Of a DNA stretch of 64,000 nt, positions 1 to 11,364 are shown one piece after another. This DNA is from Pachyseris speciosa (taxonomy: Eukaryota; Cnidaria; Anthozoa; Scleractinia; Pachyseridae). Each line of letters begins with the position of its first letter. Position 1 is the first letter of the stretch. Made by a program: the position numbers and the translations under genes. The stretch covers positions 776,001 through 840,000 of the forward strand of contig JAEMWC010000136.1 in the NCBI GenBank assembly GCA_016490735.1, written 5' to 3'. The notes under the pieces are model-generated. The model was not told the DNA's origin. It ran no database searches and worked only from the letters and a program-made list of their open reading frames with translations.

Positions 1-3000
1 GACCGCGGGCTCGGCCAAGATTACAGAGCTTAAGCAACGAGGACGGCGACGGCAATGAGAACGCCACAAAACAATAGGTTTAATGAGCAAAAGCAATGGC
101 TCTGCACGTGCGTTTTACATTTTGGTACATTTTTGCCGTCCACAGCAAAACAAAACGTGAAATGACCAAATTGTAGGTTTTGTGGGGAACGTGAGCGTAT
201 GATGGTGAATTTTTCTTCCTTTTTCACCACTTCGATGCCGTTTTTAGTAATTTAGCTCCAGGATAGTTCGCCAGCATTTTAAAAGTTAAGCAAGTTGGAA
301 AAATCGCGAAAGAGTTAAAATAACGGGAAGTTACATTTTGAAATGACGTTTCCGTTGGCGTCGTCGTTGTTTAAGCTCTATATAGCGGCCAAACTGAGAG
401 ATGAATTAACCCTCATTTTGGTTTATTTGATCACTGTTTCTTATCATCTGGCATGTCTCAATCCCAAGGATCTCTGCCTTACAGTATTAGGCCGCGAGAC
501 TAATTCCAAGTCGGCGCGCGAGAAGGCAAAACTAAACACCGCTTACTATGACGGGTATATTCTATGGCTCTTCCGCTTTATGGTATACTTCATTATCTTG
601 CGAGGATTACAGAGGTTTAAAACAGTACGCCTTGCTCTCACCTTCGAACAGACCATAACTGCAAAGAGGAAGAGAGCCAGCGTAGACGTAGATCCGCCAG
701 TACTAGTCTTCACTGCGCAACTTGTATAACAGAGACTCCTATGCCCGGACAGGCCTATCTATATTATCGAAATTGACGGATTATCGATATTGATGAACGA
801 AAAATGCAGGTTCCATCTCTAGTTCACGTTAGACAAATCTTACCGGCCTGATCTTAGCAACACTTCCTTTCAGAGGAACCATTTCTGGTTTTGGCTTCAG
901 TTACCATGGAGACGTACTGCGCGCTAACCAGTTTACCGCGCGTGACGCGAGAAGCCATTTCCGGCAGTTGATGTGGAAACCCACAGCGCGCTTCCCGGCT
1001 GACCGCGCGTGACTTCTGAAGTAGCGTTCAATGGAGCGTGTAATAATGTTTTAGCAGGTTTCACTGGGTACCCGTGATGTTTTCACCGGTCAGACAAACA
1101 AAACCAAGGTCTAGCTGTTCAACGGGTTGTTAATACTAAAAGATCAATAGATCTAAAGATCATTGCTATGGCAACAGCGTAAGGTAAACTTGTCATTTCT
1201 GTTTACTGGTACAATGTTTTCACACTACAGGAAAGAAGAACACTTTGTATCGCGTATAATATTTCAGTAAAATTAAGCTGGACAGAGACGCAGAATTGAG
1301 CTTTTTACTGACTGCTCATATTGAGCCAGGCGAGACCTTGCTCCTTCTTAATTTTCTTCTTGCGAAAACATTTTCTTTATTTTCCAAAAGTAGTCATGGT
1401 TATGCTGTAAGCCTTACTTGTTTATGCTTTTTGGACATCAGTCTTGGTGCTCTTCAGTGTTTCAATCTTTTTCTTCTCTTTTCTGTCTCTCAAACTTAAC
1501 ATAGAACAAGAGGTTGGCTTCCCTCACTTGCACGTGACGCACTTTATTAGGGAAGCCGTACAACAGCTCAATGATTCAGCTCTGGCTGAAGTGTCGGCCA
1601 TCGACTTATTGAACTCAGCCATCGCTTTTCCTGGGTCAGCTAAACTGAGTAACTCGAAATGCCTCTACTCGCAGAATAAACGCTTTAAGAATGCAGCGTA
1701 AAGAAATTTCATTATCGGGATGAGCAATTGAATTTTGTGTTAAATAGAACTTCAAAGGCCACTCCGTCTGTTGCCATTAGTGCGCCAATAGAACATACTG
1801 ATTCTAATTAAGTGGTGAGAATTATCAGTGATCTTAGCTCTACAAATGTTTTTGGCCGAATCTGAATCTGATCGAGTCGACTAAACCGAACTGAAATAGC
1901 CTGAATTAACACATTTTAGTGAGCTATATTCGTTCGTGATTCGAAACAGACTGTTAATGCTAACTTAACAACCGTTTTCAAGGAAAACCTCAAACAAATA
2001 CGTGCACTAACTAGAAATAAAATAAAGCAAAGGGCAATTTGACTGTTTATTTGATTTGTTTAATGAGCAATGTAAAATATATAAGGCAGGCAAAATAGCA
2101 TTCATCTCAGTTCGGTTTGAAAGTGAAATGTTATCCTTGGCAATCGAGCATTTTTGCCTTTTTTGTGATAGCCTGTGAGAACGGAAATATTCAAACCAAC
2201 AGTTATGAACAAAAACAAAATAATGACCCAATATATAGACGTGTTACTGTGAAATTGACTTGCTTGAGGATTTATGCTTCTCTCTCCTGTTAGAGGTAAT
2301 ATTCCCATGAATTTGTTCTTTTGTCTGGGAGAATGTAGTTGAATTCAAGTTCAAAATAAGCCACATCATCTGTTAAGAATGTGTTGCCAATTTCTCGTTT
2401 CCATGCATGCTTGAGTTTCTTTGCATGACTACCTCACTCATCCACATGGAAGAGTTAACGCAAAGCATCAAACTGAAAAATTCAACGAAGCACTTTCGTG
2501 CGTACATTTTAAAAAATGAAAAGCTTCCTTCAAACTCTTCGAAGGCCTTACTTTTTAGTTTTGTTGTTGCTAAGCATTGTGTTGGCTTCAGGTTTAGTTC
2601 GCGCGTCAAAAAACGCGCGAAAAACCGGGCGCCATCCACCAGCGAACAAGTTAAGTTTGGCGGCACATATAATCGACCAATCAGATGACTTCTGGAACAA
2701 TCTTCTTTGTTCTATTGTTGAAATAAGATTGCTGTGCATTCCCTTAGAAACAACCACCTGGACATCCGCGATGTTTGAAATACCGTTCTTGATCCCTTAA
2801 CAGCGGGTACAACGACATTTTTAGTTTCCCGGGAGTGAAACACACCTGTAGCTCAAGCCTTGTGCTATAAACTCAGCACATGCGGTACATAACTACCGCT
2901 AGCTTTAATTCCAAGACCAATAAACTTGACTTCTTTGTTCAGCCATGACCGTAAATTGCGTTAAACGTGGCTGATTTTCTTGCGGCCTCAGTGAAAGTCA

Positions 3001-3740
3001 GTGAAGCGAAGTATTATCGTAAAATAAGTTTAATTTCTTTTAATGAAGGTATAAAATTATCGTAACCTCAGTTTTAGCAAGACCGCGGGAGTGAAAAGCT
3101 GGTTTTATTGCCCGGGAGTGAATTTGCACTGGAAATTTTTTTTGCCATTTTTTGCCAAATTTTTTTTTTGATGTGCATGGACATCGTTTTAAATTCTTGC
3201 TTGGACTGGTCAGGAGACAACTCTTTTACTTAAACGGAAGTCCGAAAAGTGACAACTTTCGAACTATACGTGGTTAGAGCTCGCATTTACTGAAACTAAC
3301 AGGTATTAACCACTGTTTCGCTTGGGGAGGCACTCCGCTGTTCTACAAAGGCTGTAAAAAAATGCCTTCGCGCACGCAGCCAGATCCATATTAACCAGCT
3401 GTGCTTCATTTGATCGCCTCTAGAATTAATTGGAACTCCGCAACATCAAGCGGGATACAGCTTTATGAGTTTTACGCTCCATGCACTGGAAATTTGCTTT
3501 GTGTTTGGTCACCAGCCGCGAGATTTAAGAGCGACGCCATTAAAATTACATCGAAACTGTTGGTTTCTTTTCAGGATGTTCATTCATGTGTGACTGTTCA
3601 TTAACACGCCTCTAAAGCCTGTGCAATTTTACTATCATTTCCATTTCATACAACCAACTAGCGATGCTCAGTATTTAGCTAGAGACATGAATTGACAGAA
3701 TGAGGTTTTAGAACAAAAGTTGTGAAATGGAATTAGTTTA
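1..3740. other. Intergenic region, no supported gene
   Basis: I see no gene here that I can defend. Two open frames stand out a little. One at 343-729 (+, 128 codons) resembles no family I know. One at about 1411-1701 (+) opens with a long hydrophobic stretch that could be a membrane segment, followed by a polar C-terminus ending at TAA, but it has no convincing start codon or splice sites. The rest is AT-rich with scattered GCGC-rich patches near 2600. Treat as non-coding unless transcripts show otherwise. Confidence 0.5.
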
Positions 3741-3773
3741 GTTAAGTGCCCTACGGGCGCTGTGTGTGACAAG

Positions 3774-5080
3774 GGGATTTCCAGTAAAACGCTTTATAAG
3801 GATTTTTTGAAGGAAATTCAGCAATCGAAGGTTGACCTTGCCAAGGTAAGTCTGCTGTTTTGAAAAGTTTTACCGCAGTTGAGTTTCATGTGGCTGAAAT
3901 AGTCTCTACGAATATGTTATATCGCGCGCTTGTAGGAAACTGCATATCAAAGATCAGTGGGACCAGTAAGGGACTTATTTGAACACTTCCGTAAATTCGG
4001 TCTGACTTAAGTTTTTTAACGTACCAGGATAAATATAAATTCCTTATAGCTTCAAATGATTTTCAAACAAATAAGCCAGAATTGTAGCTAGAACTTGTCG
4101 ACCTTGTCGGATCAGTTATGTCGAGTAGAGGAGACGGTTTGATTGGCGCTACGTCGAGAGATCTTGGTGACAAACATCTCGTTGTAAGTCTTAACGGCTA
4201 ATTATATCAGTGCCACGAACGAAGGTAAAGATGCTAGGAAAACGTTTATCCACGTTGAGGAAGGTTTCCTGAATTCATACAGGAAGTTTATGGTTCTGAT
4301 AAGTGGTCGAAATAAAACCTCGACTGTTTATTTCTCAAATGTTAATTAATAAGTAAGCAACCCTTGTTAACAGCGTGGTTCAAAACGATTTCTTGTAGGT
4401 CTTCGCTCTTCGCATGGCTTTCTTAGATTCGCAATTCAACAAGGCAAGTCTGTCGCAAATCAAGGTGAGTCACACAATAGTTATTTTTCATTTTATTCCT
4501 GACAAAATGCCTTTTTCTATTTACTTTTAATATTATTATAGTTTGATCTCGTGTCTTGTACTACCAGGTAGGCTGCTTGTGCCAAATCAAGGTTGCTAGT
4601 GTCAAAAACAAAAAGTTACAAGTGGGCTGCGCACAGTTTATCAAAGAGAATAGCGATATTTGCAGCCACAGCTAAAATTTAACGGAGTTTAGTTTTCAGT
4701 TTTATCGGTCAAATTGCAGCCTTTTGCTGCATTTTGCTTGAAATTACCTAAAATTTCCGCTTGTAAAAATGCCAAGATGACAATGATTAGCTTATGCTTC
4801 TTTTTGCTGGAGTTGAGATTTTATCTGCGGTGCAAACTACCCGTGCTTTCTACCACTGGTACAAACTTGTTTTTCAACGTGTTTTATCATATGTGATATC
4901 GTATAGAAATCCACTAATTTATCCGTTATAATTGATGGATATTTGTTTGTCATTGAAAGAGAGTAAGTACCTACTTTTGTGTGTCAATAGGGGTTGGACA
5001 GGGCGAAAACAGGTTCAAAACTTCCTGACCTCCTTAATTCGGATTTCCTTCAGAATGCAGCACTCAACGCCAGCTGAGAT
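3774..5080 (+). CDS. Possible 3' part of an unrecognised gene (four phase-0 exons)
   Basis: Four short open segments are bounded by good splice sites and all are in phase 0: 3774-3845 (donor GTAAGT), 4088-4183 (after TTGTAG; donor GTAAGT), 4399-4464 (after TTTCTTGTAG; donor GTGAGT) and from about 4993 (after GTCAATAG) to a TGA near 5078-5080. They are 72, 96, 66 and about 87 nt, each a multiple of three, and they join without a stop. The first exon may start earlier, since the frame is open upstream to about 3748. The encoded peptide is polar, alternates Lys/Asp with Leu/Ala, and has no cysteine pattern or domain I recognise; the last exon ends in a Leu/Asn/Ala-rich tail. No start exon was found upstream. 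Splice signals, phase agreement and absence of stops make real coding likely, but function and full extent are unknown. Confidence 0.45.
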
Positions 5081-7549
5081 TCAATACAGCACTGTTTAAA
5101 ATCACAAATCGCTGCACACTGTAATTTTATGTTACAATATTGGCAGAAGTCCACGTTCTTTTACCGAGATCAGACCACCTGACATGTAATATCTCTCTTT
5201 TATGTTAACTGTAAATTATTCATGACAGTAACCGAATTGCCTACGCTGATAGCAGAGCATTGGTCTTCCTGTATGCCGTAAGACCTTTCTCGAGTTTGTT
5301 AGAATTCAGATGTTTTCATAATTCAAACCGCGAGATTTGATGATTTTGGTCGGTTATCCGTTCTAGCTGTTCCTATTTTTCTTTGGTTCTTTGGACCGAA
5401 GTAGGTGATTTAAATGAAATAATAGGTCTCCTCACTGTCGTTATGGACCCATGAATCACACCATTCAATATGACACTGACAATTTTAAAGACTTGGTTAG
5501 ATACCTATGAAGTGCTCAAAATCTCTTTAACCGTCAAGCTTGATTAAACATTTCTTCGCTCATTAAATAACTTATGAGGTGAATTGGCCGTGTATTGCTT
5601 CCACTCTCTTATCCCGACTAATAAGCGGGGAAAATTAAAATTTGCCGCTATTTAACTGTTATTTTTCACATAAGTCAAAATGCAATACGTTCGTTCATTT
5701 GTTTTGTCTAAAAGCGAGTAAAAATAATACCTTGGAGAATTTATTTGGCAGTTTGGGTTAAAAATCTTTATTGTACCCATTGTAATCCGCACGAAAACTG
5801 GTCAAAGGAATATGTCTTCCAAACATAAAAGAAGATTGGTTTACATTGTTCACATTGGTCTGTGAGAATTTGTTTTCCTTGTTTTTAACGTGAGCAACTG
5901 AAAACATACTCTAGTGCAAGTCTCCATATCAGCTGTTCACCTTTGTGGTAATCTAATTTGTTAATTTTCCACTCTACCTGAGCTTCGTGACCCATGTTAC
6001 TTATGAGGTAATGATTAGGTTAGGTAGCTAGCGAGGTTTGTAATCCTCAACTGAAGATACCCTTGATCAGTTTACGCACTTGGTCAGCTTGCTCGTACAA
6101 GCAAACTGCCCCGTTTGTCTAGAATTTCGGTTTGAAACCCAAAACCTAGAGACCGTTTTTTTGAACGATAACTACAATTCGTATATGATATATTTAAATC
6201 TTGAGAATAATATATTGCGAGATTTTATTCGAAAAAACTGAGTCCAGAAGAGCGCCAGACGTATTCGGTGGATAGCCGCTACTTAAAAGACGTTGCCCGC
6301 TCAGGCCATAACAAGGTATTGACGGAAAATATTCATAACAATAACAATAATATGGTTAAGCTACCACATACAGTAAAGAATACCGGGTAGATAACGTTCT
6401 CAATATTGAATTGAACCAGTTTACATCGGCTACGGCTTAACCTAGTTAGTAACTTGTCTTTTCGCATGACGTAACCATAAGCCAGGTCGTTCTGGTTCGT
6501 AAAAAATTACATCTTAGATTTTGGAATTCGTGAAAACTCGGATTTATGTTTGATTGTAATTTTCAGGATGTGTAGTTCATTTTTTACACTAGTCCTCAAC
6601 TCTTTGATTTCTTACAAGTAGCTGTTTGCGAAATCTACAATTTTTCACACAGTTAAGTCAGTCTTGCTTCAGTTAGCTGTTACAATTTTGACATCATCTG
6701 GAGACAGCTGTGCTCAGGCACCATCATGAGTACCCCCTGCTTTACTTCTTCTCCCACTGTTCTTCTTAATCTAGGCTAAGACGGATATTGTTGGTTAAAG
6801 GAAAATTTTGGCCCTCAATCAAATTTCTTTTACTTTCGCGCAATAGAAAAATCGAAGTCAAGTCTATTGAAATATTACGTTCATTGAATTTGAATTTCGT
6901 AAAAACATCCCTTTAAACTAATTGATTACAATCTTTAATTTTTTTTCCTTGTACCAAATTACACGCCATTTAAGCCATCAGCTGTTATCCTATCTTATTA
7001 CAGGATTAAAGAGCAAATCCAATATTTAATTCAAGGACGAAACACAGTCTACTAATTGATAAATAAAAAGGTGGAATTCTTAATCAAGATACTTTACTCT
7101 TGGGCGCGGAAGGTTTCAATACGGATAAACCATTGTACTCATGGAAGGCACAATTGGTTTTCTTGAAATCACATCTTCTCTGCTGCCGATCCGCATAAAT
7201 TTGCTTTCGAAACTCGTACTGGCCACACTAGCTGAAATATTTGACGCCGCAACAAATTTGGCAACAAAGTTTCCAAGTCTTGATTTTGTCAGTCTTAAAT
7301 CACGTTCTGTGTAACAAAGTCAAAAATAGCCGCTACTAGGAAGAAAGCTCTTTCCACTTGACAGTGTATTTCAAATTTCACAAATGTTCCACGTATTCGA
7401 GAATTTTTTTACCATAGCCACCAAAGCCATAGCAACCGCGCCATCATTAAGTTGAATATTCTTTATATTATATAGCTTTACCGTTTATTACAGTATTAAT
7501 CATAAAATTACAATTTCCTCGATTGTGATTGGTTTAAAAAACTCCTATT
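5081..7549. other. Intergenic, AT-rich; one doubtful exon-like segment
   Basis: Mostly featureless AT-rich sequence. At about 6220-6316 (+) a frame rich in Ser, Arg, Tyr and Lys ends in AACAAG followed by GTATTG, which could be a weak donor. Its composition looks coding, but the upstream acceptor is poor and an in-frame stop lies just before it. A 58-codon frame starts at ATG 7141 and resembles nothing I know. Neither is called as a gene. Confidence 0.4.
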
Positions 7550-7554
7550 TTCCA

Positions 7555-7662
7555 CTAATTCACAGGCCAAGTTGTTATCGGACAGTTTATTATTGGACAG
7601 TTTGTTATCGGACAGTTCAATAAGCCAATCACATTCAAAGTAGTATTTTAAATCAACCAATC

Positions 7663-7695
<33 letters not shown>

Positions 7696-7846
7696 CAACC
7701 TTGGTTACAATCACCATACATTTTGATCATAGTCAATTTCAGAGCGACATTAAACAATTTACGCTTCCTTTGTTAGTCTTTTAATTCAAAATTTCCTTCC
7801 CTTTTATAACTTGGCTCTTCCTCTTTTCTCGGAAGGGACACTTCGT

Positions 7847-7877
<31 letters not shown>

Positions 7878-8030
7878 GATAAACAAATCGGACTCCCGCT
7901 GCGCGGTCGTCCGATTTTGTTATCACTCGTATGATTACAGACCGAATTGGACTCCATTCAGTCCTATTACCATTACTTACTAGTTGTAATACCACTTCAA
8001 CGCTGAAAAAAATGTTTTCTACTTGTGACA
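7555..8030. mobile_element. Palindromic MITE-like repeat block
   Basis: The segment opens with short tandem repeats: a TTATCGGACAGTT-type motif repeated near 7573-7618, then a CCAATCACATTCAAAG motif repeated near 7624-7690. It continues into a near-perfect inverted repeat of about 43 bp per arm: left arm about 7850-7892, right arm about 7907-7951, with a spacer of roughly 14 bp. The right arm is the reverse complement of the left with few mismatches, so it could form a long hairpin. An open frame on the - strand crosses the hairpin and is a shadow of it. The family is not identified; I infer a non-autonomous DNA transposon or foldback element. Confidence 0.6.
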
Positions 8031-8474
8031 TCGTTCATTTAAAAATAGGGTTCGAGATTACAGCATAAGCGTTGGAAAGTAATGATCAAATAATGTGTTC
8101 AGACTTATTTAGCTGGTATCTAAAACCCATTGGCGGCTAAACGTTAGTTATATCCATTACTTTTTTAGTAGAATAGTTAGATTAAAATATCTAAACAGCA
8201 AATCTTTTTCCCTTTATCAACAAAAAGTCAGAAGATGAAAAGAAAAAGGAGTGTTCCATTTGCGTTTCATGTACCATAAAATAAGGAAGATTGATTTTAC
8301 CACCAGCTTACCAGAAGGAATTATAAGGAACAAGAGGCTACAATTAGCCTAAACTCGTGCCTGCAAAAATACATTGTGTATCCCTAAGTTGGAGGGAAAC
8401 AAGAGAAAAAGATAAGTCTGTCCTCCTTACATCGGACGCATTGCGATTATCATGATGTTCGAGTCTATTTATTA
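8031..8474. other. Non-coding stretch
   Basis: AT-rich sequence between the palindromic element and the 61-bp duplicated target. No open frame, splice-bounded exon or repeat that I can name. Confidence 0.4.
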
Positions 8475-8841
8475 GTACCCTGTCAACATATATCCCTTTA
8501 AAACTTCCGAATTGCTTTACAGCTCAACCATTGATTTTTTTTAATGAGTTTATTTGCAAATTGAAACAACAAATACACATCATCAACACTGAAACAACAA
8601 AGTAAAAGAAATGATTACAAAAGTAATAAAATACTAACATGAAAGCACGTACGACGACTACCAAATGATCCCGAAGACACTTCATTGGATAACAAGAACA
8701 AACTAAAATTACTTGTAAAGACTATAATGCCACTAACAACGATAATATGTAATGAAAAGACAGTAAACAGATTTTATTTTGTACCCTGTCAACATATATC
8801 CCTTTAAAACTTCCGAATTGCTTTACAGCTCAACCATTGAT
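8475..8841 (-). mobile_element. Short retroposed insert flanked by a perfect 61-bp direct repeat
   Basis: The sequence at 8475-8535 recurs without a mismatch at 8781-8841 (61 bp, beginning GTACCCTGTCAACATATATC). Between the copies are 245 bp that start with a run of T. Read on the - strand this is an A-rich tail, so the insert looks like the 3' end of a 5'-truncated retroposon in - orientation. The direct repeat would then be an unusually long target-site duplication. Identical copies suggest a fairly recent event. A plain tandem duplication with later insertion is the alternative. Confidence 0.6.
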
Positions 8842-9757
8842 AACAATAGTAATACTTGTAAAAAAACACAAAAAAACAAAAAACAAAACAAACAGACAAA
8901 GCAAAATTAAAAAAAAAAAACGCGCGGAACTTGCTCCCATCTGCATCAAAAGAGATTATGATGATCACTACGCTATATATTTACTTGGCATAGCTAATTA
9001 GGAGAAAATAGTTTATTTATTGCAAAACTGATCTAATCTGACACTGTTTACCTCGGTGGATTTAATTTCTGCTAAGCGTTTGAGAAAGAAAACGCTTATC
9101 GAACGGTTTAGAATTCGAGATATGGACAGACAAATCGCCGAAATTACTCATCGAAGCATCTCTTGCAGAAATAAATGAAAAAGAACCAAAGGTTTGCTTT
9201 GAAAACATCTTTCGAGCTTCCGTGCAGTTTCGCACGGGCTGTCACTAAGCTGCACGAAAGGTCAGTCATGTCACGTGCGCTACACGTGACGATGACCGAG
9301 CTTCTGTTACACCCTTCTTTGTAGTGGTGCGTGTTGGACACGTGCGCTGGGAGAATCGCGAATCGAAGACAAAAAATAATAAAAAGAAACAGAGCCGAAT
9401 CCTAGAATCGCTGCCTTTCAGGCACGAGTAATTATTTCCACAACTATTACTGATCCTTGGAATCAACACAATCTTCACCGCACTTCTGAATGCGACAACC
9501 GTATAACGATATCATGGAATTGATGAGTTAAGATGAAAACGAAAGTGAATGCAAGATTAAAAAAAACCAGATAGGAAATTGAAAATCAGCTAAGGCAGAC
9601 GGTCAAGTAGATCGGGGATGACTACGTACTTTGTTATCGTATTTTTATTCATTTGTGCGCGGGTGGAGTTTGAAGGACACCACCTGTCTCTAAATTATCT
9701 GGACAAGCGTAGGGTTATCGTACAAAAGTATTATTGTTACACAGTAAAATTGAACTA
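8842..9757. other. Intergenic, no gene seen
   Basis: A-rich microsatellite-like sequence at about 8855-8925, then unremarkable sequence with several overlapping short open frames on the - strand at 9144-9478 that look like chance frames. A small CACGTG-rich patch lies near 9270-9345. Nothing here is called as a gene. Confidence 0.4.
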
Positions 9758-10100
9758 AATCCCCGGCTAAACGATCAAACGTTTTCATCCAAAATCGTGT
9801 TTGTCAAACATAACGTTGGGTGGCTAAACGGACAAACAACGTTTGACCAAACACAAGAAAAAGCGAGTCCACAGAACGATTTTGCGTTGTGTGGTTCATT
9901 TGGTTGCTTTTTAGCGGCTGTGTATGCTTTGTTGGCTCGTGGTGGACGATGAAACATTTATTCCTAACGCGAAATGTTGGATCAAAATGTTTGATGTAGA
10001 TCAAACCATAATAATGTAATGCTGACAGAGGCGGCTAAACGGTCAAACATGCTCGTCCAACACAATGTTGTATGAAAATGTTTGATCGTTCAGCGGGGGC
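9758..10100. mobile_element. MITE with long imperfect terminal inverted repeats
   Basis: The left end (CCCCGGCTAAACGATCAAAC, from 9761) reappears inverted at the right end, where 10070-10100 reads as the complement of a GCCCCCGCTGAACGATCAAAC-type end. Internal TCAAAC/GTTTGA motifs repeat in both directions, and GGCTAAACGG recurs near 9821 and 10032. There is no transposase, so this is non-autonomous. The ends suggest a cut-and-paste family, perhaps hAT or Kolobok type, but the target duplication is unclear. Several overlapping open frames at 9734-10004 fall inside it and are shadows. Confidence 0.6.
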
Positions 10101-11297
10101 TTAAAGCCGTATTTTTTTTTATCCCTAATTCAGAAGATAACCAATAAATGATACCAAACAAGGAAACCTGTTTAGAGATCTCCGAACTTTAGAACGCTTC
10201 TGGCCATATTGACTAGATACGTATATAAAAGGGACCGGTTCGAAAAAGAAAGAGAACTCAGATAGATTTTTCTGCCAGAACATTCTAAATGTTCCGTGCA
10301 AGGAAGAAGCTATAGTCAACTGTGTGGATACGAGGCCGTTTTTTAGATTGCAAAACAATTTATTTTATTACAGTGTGAATTTCAACAATACGTCAGTCAA
10401 GAAAATAAGAATAAAATAAGCAAACGAGTTCAAGATTTGACAGATGTAATCTTTTTAGAGTAACCAGTGTGTGAATTTGCAGTATTACATTCATTTTGGT
10501 AGGTCAGCGGGGCAATTAGCCCCTTTTCCGGCTTAATTTTCCTTTGAGGCTCGGCTTATTACCCAGTCAGCCTGAATATTCTGATCAGTACCGTCTTACT
10601 TTTGAGACAGAGAAATAAATCTTACATAAATACGACTCAAATGAAAGTCATTTTAATGCTCTCTCGTTTCGTTTTGTTTTGTTTTGTTTTGTTTTCACGA
10701 GTATTTTACGAAATACGTTTGGGTACCATTTCCTGTTCCGATGGACCTTATGAGTTATTGAGATAAAAGGGATTTAGCCTGATCAGCTGGCAGTCTAGCA
10801 CCAGAGAAAAACTGAGACAAGAATTTAAAAATTCCGCGCACCTCCAACTATGTGCGCCGCTGTAGCCAGTGCCCAATTTTTTTCCCCACAGTGTTACGCA
10901 GGGGGATGACAGTCGTTCAACAGAACACGATTTTCGCATTTTCGACATTTTTGTGCCGTTTCGCGACATGTAGTAAGCGGTGTTCCCAATAACACACAGA
11001 TCAATCCTGCTGGTGGTTTCCTTATAAGGTAAACAGTAAATAGTTGGGTTCAAGTCTGTAGTTGCCGGTGGCAAAAATAAGTGTAGATGGACTCGATCGA
11101 GAGAGCCGGATGATAACCACCCGATAGCAAAATTTTTTAACTGATTTACGAGTTTAAAGTGTTTTCAAGGGGGTCGCTTTCAACATGAGAAGAGAAAAAG
11201 CATGTCCTGCCTGAGGTACGCGTTTACTAAGGCTGTTGTCTTTTTGCTTAAAATAGAACAGCAGTTTATGAAGTATTTTATTTGACCATTGTTTTAG
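10101..11297. other. Intergenic, no supported gene
   Basis: Contains a (GTTTT)n run near 10673-10695 and a 108-codon - strand frame at 10748-11074 that begins at ATG and resembles nothing I recognise. Without splice support or similarity I do not call it a gene. Confidence 0.35.
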
Positions 11298-11364
11298 AAC
11301 ACGATCAGGGAACTAAGTGGCAGAGTGGCTGGCTGGAACTGCGAGTCAATGATGCCCCACAGAG
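11298..11364 (+). other. Possible isolated exon
   Basis: A 67-nt segment lies between a good acceptor (TTGTTTTAG) and a fair donor (AGAG followed by GTAGGA). Two of the three frames are open, so the reading frame cannot be fixed. It may be an exon of an unrecognised gene, or a 5' exon of PaxA 2.7 kb downstream. No domain can be seen in so short a segment. Confidence 0.25.

Noticed and set aside
10748..11074. A 108-codon - strand frame as a secreted Cys-containing protein
   Set aside because: There is no signal peptide, the cysteines follow no known spacing, and there is no flanking exon.
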